A stretch of DNA of 50,352 nt from Mesostigma viride (Eukaryota; Streptophyta; Mesostigmatophyceae; Mesostigmatales; Mesostigmataceae): the NCBI GenBank assembly GCA_009746045.1, contig RPFO01001249.1:1-50352 (forward strand), read 5' to 3'. The position numbers and the translations under genes are program-made. Position 1 is the first letter of the stretch. Every line of letters begins with the position of its first letter. Positions 41,831 to 50,352 of this stretch are shown in pieces. The notes under the pieces were generated by a model that was not told the DNA's origin, did no database searches, and was given only the letters and a program-made list of their open reading frames with translations.

Positions 41831-43767
41831 TTCTCATTGATGTGCGCCCCCGCGTCCCTCCACCGGTGTTTCACCGCCACACGCCAGCGGGCGGTCGCCA
41901 CCGCCCGATGTTCCCTCTCCCCCGTTCGCTCCACACCGACCTCTTCCGACCCGACACACAGAGTCTTCCACCCCTTCATTTCGCGGCAGTTGGACAAAGC
42001 CTTCACGTCTGCCTCTGCCAGACGGGCGTACACCACACCGGAGCCCCGGCTCGACGCGTCACTGGCCACGACGGTGGTGTCCAGTGGCTGGTTGCGCTGC
42101 GCATGCACCAGGGGAGCCAGGCAGACAGCCGCCCAGAGCTCCCGGCGCACACTTGCCCAGAGTTGGAAGCGTCCTCCCTTGCGGAGGGCCAGCACTTGGT
42201 GGAGCATCCTGTAGGCGTGGAACCAGGTGCTTAGCAGACTCCTGCGCAGCAGCTGGATCCATACCCAGCGTCCCAGTAGGGAGGCCAACTCATGGTAGCT
42301 TGCACGTCCCCGGGCCAGCACCGCCTCGGTGTCGTGGACCAGGAGGGCCAGTCGCTTCGCCGACGGCCACAAGCTCCCATCTTGGTGAAACTCGATGCCC
42401 AGGATCTCCACAGCTTGCCCTCCCGCGCCCGCTCGACCTTTTTCTCATTCACCACCAGGCCAGCTGGCGCGTAGCACTCGGTGCATGCGCGGTCCAGCAG
42501 CGCGTTCGCCTCCGCTGCGCTGCGCGCGTGTGTGGTGCCCAGGTCGTCGATCATGACCAACTGCGCCGGCCGAGGAGGGTCCTCGGGCAGCAGCTGCCAG
42601 TCAAGTTCGGCGGCCCCCACCAACTCCATCCACTCCCGTCCTCCCTCACGCACTGTGCGCACCCCGAGCTGATGCATCGGGACGCTCACACTCAGCCCGG
42701 GGTTCAGCTTCCCCGGCCCGAACAGGGTCTGCATGTGCGCCACCTGCGCCAGCAGGACCGAGTGAGACCACCCCATCACCAGAACACGGAACCTGGGATA
42801 GAGCCGGCGGCGCTCCCCGGGCTGGCCGACCTCGTCCGACCAGACTGGGGGCAGCGCGAACCACTCCCGCCACTCCGTTGGCACGGAGAAGCGGTAGTAG
42901 TACGTCTCCAGGTCCGTTTTGCTCGAGTAGCTGGGCGCGCCCCCTGCCATCTCGGCCACCGCCCCCACATCTGGCAGGTAACAGCCGCCAGGGGTGAGGA
43001 ACTTGTCGTTGCTCTGCACCATGTTGCAGATGAGTCGCTGGCGCTGGGCTGACGGGTCCACCACCCCTGGATCGCGCTTGGGCACGCCGAACAGGCCGTT
43101 GGTGACCGGGGGCTCCTCCTCGCTGTACTCTGTCATCCCGGTCTCCGCCAGCCGCACGCTCAGGCGCGCGTACTCTGTGTCGCTCGCACAGCCATGCGTC
43201 ACTCGCCGTCGACGCCCTGGCTGCACTACCTCCTCCTCCCTCAAAATATTTTTTATGTTGCCATATACCTCCCTCCACTGGGGGGGGAGGCAGTCCATCA
43301 GCGGCACGCTGCCCGCCACTCCGCCCGCGGGCAGCGCAAGTCTCTCTGGGACAATCATTTCATATTGCCCGTCGGGCCCATAGGGCCCAGACTCAACGTC
43401 ATGCACCAGGTCCTCTGCCGCTACGGCTCTCAGCCGGCGCTCATGGACCTGGGCGGCAATCTCCAGCCCTTGTAGGGCCGCCTGCTGGGCAGCGGTGCAG
43501 GGAGCCGTTGCCGTCGCCCCGCTAGTGCCGCGCCCTGGGGGCCCGCCGGCAGGCGTGGCCATTGCTGGCCCCGCCCCACACCCGGCCGCCCCCACAGGCG
43601 GTTCCCGTGTCCCCCCCACATCCAGTTCAGGCCTTCCACGAGCCGGACCATGAGCAGCAAGCGTGCCCGCCGCCGCGTGGCTCGCTGCAGCCTGCGTCGT
43701 GAGCGCAGGCGGGACCGGTCGAGGGGCTGGACGGCCGGAACTGGGAGGGGGAACACGCCGCGCCCCC
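41831..43767 (-). pseudogene. 5' part of pol (RT and start of RNase H), family B resident
   Basis: N-terminal extension (PLDRSRLRSRRRLQRATRRRA, GQYEMIVPERLALPAGG), RT motifs as in the nested copy including VMIDDLG, then the shared frameshift near 42415 and RNase H up to AHINEN, where the nested copy interrupts. No ATG like the one in family A follows the gag stop. The pol frame overlaps the end of gag, so frameshifting or internal initiation would be needed. Confidence 0.85.
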
Positions 43768-45667
43768 TCACTTCTGCTTGTTGCTGGCGGAGGAGGAGGC
43801 CACCGCCCCCCCATCCACCTTGGCCAGCACCGCCGCGCTGACCCGCGCGTCGTGCTCCTTCTTGGCGGCCTTGAGAGCCCGTCGCGCCGCCCTCGTCCGC
43901 TGGCTGCCGCTCTCCACCACCGGCAGCACGAAGGCGGCCTGGGCGACCCACGCGCCCTGGCCCCGCTCGCTCTCCACCACCATGAGTGACTCCACGATGC
44001 GTGCAAAGTACTCCATGCACGCGAGCTCGGTCACCGCCGTGACTCCCAGCTCCTTCACCGCCACGTCCAGGGCGTGGCACAGGTTGACCGCGATGTCCAT
44101 GCGCTCGCGACTCTGCCACCCGCTGGTCTGGCCTGGCCCACGGATGAACATGGGCTTCAGGCCCTCCAGCCGGGCCCGCAGACTGCCCCCGTACCGGTCC
44201 TTGGCCGTTTGCAGGTACTCGGGCAGCACCCGCAGCTTGTACCGGTAGTCCTCCACCTCCCAAGGGATGCTGGTGGCAGTCCCCGGCAGGGCGACCCCCT
44301 TGGTCATGGGCACAGCCAACACCTGGCCGCTCGCTGGGTCGGCGCGACCCGGTAGGCGGTCCCTGCGGCGCCGGCTGCTGCTGCGCCGGCCCGAGTCGCT
44401 GCTGCTGTCGCTGCTGCTGCTGCCGCCGCGCTGCTGCTGCTGCTGCTGCTGCTGCAACGGCACGTGCGATGGCGGCACTTGGGACACTTGGCCGTCTTGG
44501 CTCGCGCCGGTGCTGGGGCCACTGGTTTGGCGCCGGGCAGGATTGTCCCACCCCCCGCGCCCCTTGCTGGGCCGCTGGGTGTGAGCTGTGCAAGGGATAC
44601 CCCTCTGCAGGCTCCTCGTCCCCCGCCACGGACGCGGGGGCCGTCACCCATCCCCCCTGGCCGCCCGGGGCTCTTCCCCAGTGCCTGGGCCTCCAGCCCC
44701 CGGCCACCCGGCTCCCCAGTACCCCGGGGGGGAGCAGGCACCCAGTAACCGCCCCCTGGCACTGCTCCTTCCCCTGCCCCACTGGTGTACCCCCATGGAG
44801 GGGCTACCCCCGTGGCGTGCAGGCCACCAGCCCACAGTGGGGCTATCCCGGGGTGGGTTTGAGGGGTGTGCCCACCCGGCACTCGCAGTGCAGGGCCCAA
44901 TGGGGGGTGCCCTCCTCCCTGCAAGCCGGCAGGGCCCCCCCCACCCCCCCGCACCCATCACCCCCTGTCCACCCATGACGGCGCCCATGCGGGCCATCAT
45001 GGCGGGGTCCATGGCCAACAGGTGGGCCCCCGCAGCCCCTCCCTTGCCACCGCTGCGCCCCCCCCCACAGTTGGGGTCGTGCCCCCTACCCCCTTTCCCC
45101 TGGCCCCTCCAGCCACCAGGGGGGTGCCTCCCACCACCTTCCCTCGCCCAGCAAATGGCGTGGCACCTCTGCCAACAGTCTCCCCCCCCTGGGAGACCTG
45201 TGCCAGTCTCCTGAGCCGATCCTAGGGCTTCTACGCTCATGTTGCCCATGGTTGCCGCAATTTTTGCCAAATCATTGGAAAAATTCGCAGCTTGAGGCGC
45301 CCCATCATTCTGCTCATCTCCAGAGGCCCCAGACATGCCCCCCAACATATCTTCGGCCTCCTCAGAGCCTACAAAGCCCTCCTCGGCCCCCATTTCGGCC
45401 AGGAACCCCTCTGGCAGTTTGTGCTCCAAGGAAAACGCGATATTCTTTCCCAGTTGTGCTGGCTCGCTGCTAGCTTCTATTTCATATCCCACACTCACCA
45501 AATACCGTCCTAATGAGTCTAAGGGAAGCTGCAAGTCTTGCCTTGTAGGCAGGACCGAGGGAACCCACTATCAAAGTGGCCAACGAAGTGCTATCCTTAT
45601 TTGCTGCAAAATAAAGATTTCGTGCAGTTTGCGCGAAACCTCTCGGAATGGGCTCATTCGACCCCAT
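43768..45667 (-). pseudogene. gag-like protein, family B resident, frameshifted
   Basis: Start at ATG 45667 (MGSNEPIPRGFAQTARN). The N-terminal block NKDSTSLATLIVGSLGPAYK and, after a frameshift near 45510, DSLGRYLVSVGYEIEASS match the family A gag start (YLGPNWAQRL, SLGQFLKTAG). Next comes a low-complexity Gly/Pro-rich middle with further shifts, then an open block 44487-43768: Gln run, Ser/Arg-rich segment, and the conserved C-terminus HALDVAVKELGVTAVTELAC, ending SNKQK. The two families thus share a gag architecture although the sequences are far apart. Confidence 0.75.
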
Positions 45668-47568
45668 TTTTTGCTGCGAAATCACTTAAGGGGACGTGGC
45701 GCGCCGAATATTTTCCGCGCCAAAAAATTCGCGGTACTGTCCGTACGGTGTATAATGTGTGCCCGGACCGCTCAACCCTCGCGGAAGTGGCCATGGCGGC
45801 ATGCCTTTATGCAATATTAATCGATATGGCACGTAAACAGCTAGAAAAAATGCTTGAATTTCGCAGAAGATTAGTTGATGACCTCATGGCGTGGCGGAAA
45901 GTTTACGGTTTGCAATATCGCTAATTTCTCGAACGGCTACGGGCGCGGGGGTCCAGGATATAATTTCTCTTGCGGATCATGAAATTTAATGCAGGTTTAC
46001 GGCAGCTATTGTGAGGCAACGTAGGCTCTAAAGAGCGATTATGAAGCTAACTTAATGGTGTTGTCGAGTTTGTGCCGAAGCTTCCCGGTTTCTTTTACAT
46101 TTCCGGCATTCAAGGTAAGAACCTACGCAGGCCTGCGCATGTCGCCTTCGACGTATTCACGGAAGGCGCACCTTCCTTGTTCGCCTGATCAATGGATGAT
46201 GTCTTTTATTGTTCGAGCTTGCGTGACAGTTTATGCATGAAACATTTCCACGCAGGCAGGTGCATTAACGTCGGCCTTTCGCCTTTTTTTCGGGCAGTTT
46301 CCCTGCAGGAAGCGCTCCATTTCTTTCGGTTGCATCGTCAGATTTCTAGCTATTTCGTACAATTTCGTGTAGTTTGTGGCTGGCATGCTAAATGCGCCGA
46401 GGTCAAGTTGTTGGTAATGTGTTGACATTTGTTTTCCATAATCCTTTGGACGTGACCTTGCTCAGACGCTTTGTTATGTGCCGGATCTGACACGCCTGTT
46501 TTAGAACGACATCCGGCATGTGCCTAGAGGCTAACAAGCTGGCATCAGCTTCTTAGCAAATTGCCCTATTGGAAAGGAAGGTGAGAGTGGTTCTTTTGCT
46601 GGCCATACTGCATGAGTGGCATTGCATTAGATAGGTGTTTCCATTGCTTTCCTTGAGCTATAACCATTAAGACTTCCCTGCTATGTGTGCAGCAAGGCAA
46701 GCTGGATAGGATGTGAATGCTTGGCACACAACATGTATGATTTGCTGCCAAGTTTGCAGGCTGCAGTTGCCTCTATTGCTTGGGCAGTCTTTCTAAGGTT
46801 TTTACACGTATACTTGCTGAGTTCTTGGCATAAATTTACATGGTAACCTTGGGCTGAGCTTGGTGTATGCTCTCTTGGTGTGTGTATGCCTAGCGATGGT
46901 GTTGCTATGCGCACGCTGGCAAGGCTGGCCATGCTGAGGGCAGGGGAGGGCAGATGAGGTGCCTAGCCTTTTCTTATGTTGTGTGATCGAGTTGGGCATG
47001 TTTTTTGGCTTCTTGGATGGAAAACATGATGCCTAGGTGGCCTTATACACAGAAAAACCTCATTTAGCGTATGTTCAGGTTTTAGCACGCCAAACGCAAT
47101 AACTTGAGCTAGACTTGTCGGAATGACCTGGGACTTGGACCACTGCTGTCCCCCTGTTAGCCGGATTTTCGCTACATTTTGTTGCCTAATCTGAAGTGTT
47201 TATGACATGTTTATTCCCAATGTCCGGTAAAAAAAGGGTACTTTTGCGGGGAAATTAATAACTGTTCAAGGTTTTGTCATTTTCATGATGTAAATAGCTC
47301 AGCAAGCTACAAACTCAGGGAACTATAGACGCTACATTTTTTTTTGCCAACAAATGAGTGCATGGGCTGGGGCATACATAGCCCTAATTAGCGTCTTTTT
47401 CTATTTATAGCGCTATCTTGGCGTATATGTGGGGGTAGTACCCCCAACAAGTGCACGGACAACTCACTAGAGATGTTATTTAGTGCCCCCAATCATAATT
47501 TAGCATGGTGCAACTGAAATTCAAGTGATATTAGCATGGGTCAAGTTTTAAGTTTTTTGGGGTGCCAC

Positions 47569-47600
47569 CTCCCCTTAAGGGGAGGGGACATGCCTAAAGG
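47569..47600. other. Internal copy of the foldback terminus at a TTAA palindrome
   Basis: CTCCCCTTAAGGGGAG (47569-47584) is a perfect palindrome around TTAA (47575-47578). The right side continues GGGGACATGCC, close to the element's own right terminus read inward (GGGGACGGGACATGCC). It looks like an old internal end near the centre of the foldback, perhaps a nested or dimeric insertion. Confidence 0.5.
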
Positions 47601-48009
47601 GCACTTTTCTGGAAACCATACCTATGCATGTGCAAAAAATCCAATGATGATTGGGGACCATAAATATGATTAAAAAAAAATTTTCCAGCCACTTGGGGGG
47701 GTACTAGCCCCCACCATACACCGGTAACGCGCTAAAAATAGAAAAAGACGCTATTTTAGTCACATTTTCCCTAGGACAATGGGCAAACATATTGGGACCA
47801 AATCATATATTCCCGCATAGTTCCCCCACTTTTGAGAAATTCTACCTAATTGGGACCAAGAAATAAGAATGTTTACTCACGTTGATGGATTTCCCGCAAA
47901 ACAGGTACTTTTTTAATCCAAAAAAAAAAAATCAAATCATAAACACATCATATCATGCTCCACCATATATTCCCAAATATTACAGGTGGGGGGACATGCA
48001 GCCCCAAAT

Positions 48010-48560
48010 TTTCAGGTCATTCTGACGAGCGCAGCTCTAGTTGATGGATTTCCTAGGTAGCCACCTGTGACGAAGCTAAGGGAGGTTTCTTAGTGTATCT
48101 TACACCATAAACACCCCTTTATCCATCCAAACCATGCAAAAACTGGCCAAACCACATGCTGCCAACCTCTGCACATACGGTACCTCCTATGTTCAAGGTT
48201 TGACGCCATTCTGACAAGAACTGCCCAAGTTACAACCATTCCAAGACGGCCACCCATGTAGACTCTACAAGGAAATTAGAGTAACCATTCAGCCACACTA
48301 GCACCTCCTTCTTCATCAAGGACATCTGCAAACTGACCAAAGCACACATAATTAACTCTTGCACGCTGACGGCAACGCATGCTCAACGTGGGGGGTCATT
48401 GTGACAAGAACTACTCAAGTTGATGGGTTTCCTATATGACCACCTGACAAGGCGCTAAGGACCACTCAGTAAGTTAGTAACCCCACAGTGCCACTTCGTA
48501 TGCCATCCAACATGCACCAAAACCATGCTGAGTATGTTTACAATGTACGAAGGGGTGGCC
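48010..48560. repeat. Degenerate ~190-bp tandem repeat inside the foldback
   Basis: Three units beginning near 48015, 48210 and 48395, each with CATTNTGAC then a (T/G)CAAGTT-like string and ACCA...CATCCAAnC further on. A single related unit is in the opposite arm near 47095-47145, inverted. Confidence 0.5.
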
Positions 48561-49929
48561 ACGCACCTCATATGTCTTCATCATCCCTCCAGCATGGCCA
48601 GCCTTGTAAATATGTTCATAGCCTTGACGATGGTAGCCCTAATATGCCTAAGCAGCATTTCCTATGTTTCTCCTAGGTTAGAGTGTAAGGTTGATGACAA
48701 CCAAGCTAATCAACTCAACAACACCTCCTAAACTGTCCTCCCCGGCATGGATGACAAACTGGGACTATGGAGGGCAAGGAACCAAGTAGGAACATGGTAT
48801 ATATAGCTTGCATGCAGTCATGCATGTCAACCATGGTTGGCTCAGCACATTGTAGTCTTGTCACATCATCATAACAAAGGAAAGCTCAAACAACCATTGG
48901 TGACAGCTATCTACATGCAGTCACACAAATGCAATATCTCCAACATCATCATCACTAAAACACTTCCATCCCTGCACGATAAAATTCAAAGAAACTATTG
49001 GCGGCCCTTCAGCGCATGAGCGCTGTGATGCCGCTGCGAAGAGAGGGTGCGTCACTCTCACACAACAAGAAGCGTCCATACGCACAACATCCTTGCCGGA
49101 ACACGTTTTATGAAATGCCTTATACCTTCCCGAAGAGCTATAGGCTGCGACTGAAGCGGCCCTGATCACGACATCAACGAAAACAATCTAAAGCTGCCAG
49201 GTATTCGACAACACAACGGCAAGCGACGGCGAGATAGCTGGCGGAAACGGCCCAAAAAGAACGCAAAAAACCTCGAACGATGAGCTCATAGAAGAAAGCA
49301 CTGATAGCAGATAACATTCGCGACAAACCTGTACCTCGCTCTCGTAAATCCCTCGCCCAGGCGCGCAACAACCGCCGTTCTTCCATGGACAGGTCAGACA
49401 CGCACTGCGCAGGTCTGAACAATTACTTACCGATAATGGCCGAAAATCTGGCAAAAAGCACCAGCTCGGTTTAGAATTCGATGCAAAGGGTATTAACGCC
49501 TGCTTCACGGTCAAAACAACCCTAAAAACCGCGATTTTACTGCCGCTATCATGAATTCTATTTTATTCCGCGCGACCAAAAAATTCAGATTACCCCCCAT
49601 GCCGATGGCATAAAAAAACAACAGCGATATTGTAAACCAGCTGATTTCCGCCACAAACTAACATCATAAACTCATCGTCTTTTAGATTCGAGTAAAATTT
49701 TTGCATTTCGCCTGCCCTAGGGTGGTAGTTTCGCCTGAACGCAGTCGCCATGGCCACTTCTGCAAGGGGTGCGCGCACCGTGCACGTGAAATTTATGACC
49801 TTCGGTACCGGCGCGAATTTTTTGGCGCCAAAAAATTCGGGCATGTCCCGTCCCCTTAATATGACGTGGAAATTATCGAGCTTTAAAGAGCGCAAAAAGA
49901 ACGAGTGATTTTGACCAAGAAACGGCAAA

Positions 49930-50352
49930 GAAAACTGATAAAGCATGCGCCGCCATGTCTTCCTCAATAAATTGGCTGCATTGCATGCGCACGGTGACGG
50001 ATGCAAGTCCGGTACAGTACTGGCGCGGCGCCCAGGTGCCACTGAACAGTTGTACTACAAAGAACCCATTTGTACTGATTCTTTCGACATTGTACTACGT
50101 TTAGTCACTGTCTACTTCAACCCAGGTGTCATACCACCTCCTAGGCAGGTTGTGCTACACCTGAACGAATCTTTACTAGCCTGAGCTAGTTTGAACTAGT
50201 TTGAAGTAGATTGTACTACCCTGTAGTACCAATGAAGTACTTTGAACTACATCCAAGTACTTGGAAACAGTCCATAGGTCATTTGCAGGGACTTTCACCC
50301 TTTCCAGGAGCATTTCTTGCAGATCAGCCATGAGCAGCGGCACCGACTCGCA
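49930..50352 (-). repeat. A1 repeat of family B resident (runs off the window)
   Basis: Matches 41354-41830 up to the window end, with a few differences; about 50 bp of the repeat lie beyond it. Between it and the foldback, 49860-49929 is the 5' UTR of the family B element. Confidence 0.85.

Larger units (their letters stand above)
45690..49855. mobile_element. 4.17-kb foldback (giant inverted-repeat) element flanked by TTAA
   Basis: Starts GGGGACG and ends CGTCCCC, flanked by TTAA at 45686-45689 and 49856-49859, about 20 bp upstream of the family B gag ATG. Matching inverted blocks occur in nested order: 45690-45925 with 49620-49855, 46600-46660 with 48860-48940, 46890-47045 with 48480-48640, 47060-47260 with 47885-48110, 47385-47455 with 47690-47765. 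Identity by eye is roughly 60-80 percent. No transposase was recognised. TTAA duplication is typical of piggyBac, but the terminal bases are not the usual ones. Confidence 0.65.
34688..50352 (-). mobile_element. DIRS-like YR retrotransposon, family B resident element
   Basis: On the minus strand: A1 (from beyond the window end to 49930), 5' UTR, gag (45667-43768), RT, RNase H to 41831, [nested B copy 37849-41830], rest of RNase H from 37848, YR to 35858, 3' UTR with three stem-loop boxes, B1, A2, linker, B2. The two halves of the RNase H gene join perfectly if 37849-41830 is removed. Further insertions: a TIR element at 36838-37622 and a TTAA-flanked foldback at 45690-49855. Frameshifts in gag and pol make it non-functional. 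Confidence 0.85.

Noticed and set aside
49174-49514. Two overlapping 82-108 codon frames on the minus strand in the foldback
   Set aside because: No recognisable family, overlapping frames, and inside an inverted-repeat element; insufficient support for a gene.

Overview
This window is eukaryotic and consists almost entirely of transposable elements. I see no host gene, tRNA or rRNA that I can support. Coding parts are GC-rich with long homopolymeric Ser and Gln runs, and AATAAA lies near element 3' ends. The dominant elements are tyrosine-recombinase (YR) retrotransposons with split direct repeats, the layout known from PAT/kangaroo/TOC-type and Ngaro elements. A green alga or a similar protist would fit, but the host is an inference.

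There are two related DIRS-like families, A and B. Both read A1 repeat - gag - RT - RNase H - YR - B1 - A2 - B2. Both carry a canonical 2A (StopGo) peptide, DGDVESNPGP, exactly between RNase H and YR. Both have a G-quadruplex-capable linker between A2 and B2, and one (A) or three (B) copies of a 27-nt stem-loop box after the YR stop.

Layout: 1-423 is a fragment of a foldback-type repeat. 424-16000 is family A copy 1 (minus strand), whose A1 repeat is interrupted by an LTR retrotransposon (6775-15632, minus strand, 5-bp target duplication TCTAG). That LTR element has a gag with a CCHC knuckle, a broken retropepsin, and an extra upstream ORF with an RNase H1 hybrid-binding/Cauli_VI-like domain. 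It has no recognisable pol; in its place lies a dead family B element. 16001-18252 is a central segment with a Ty3/gypsy RT relic. 18253-21346 is family A copy 2 (plus strand, intact gag), truncated in RT and fused to the gag of a second LTR copy (21347-27379). 27380-33815 is family A copy 3 (plus strand). About 12.4 kb on the left (424-12802) is a near-identical inverted duplicate of the right (21347 to about 33711), so the centre forms a large imperfect palindrome.

From 34186 there is a 500-bp C-rich microsatellite, then a minus-strand family B element running off the window end (34688-50352). A second, gag-deleted B copy (37849-41830) is inserted in its RNase H region with no target duplication. 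The resident is also hit by a 785-bp TIR element (36838-37622) and by a 4.17-kb foldback element flanked by TTAA (45690-49855).

In an intact element, gag would package the RNA and RT/RNase H would make DNA. The 2A would release YR as a separate protein to integrate circular DNA. Almost every copy here carries frameshifts, so the window is a graveyard of recently active families. The best preserved parts are the gag of A copy 2, the RNase H-2A-YR of A copy 3, and the RNase H-2A-YR of the nested B copy.
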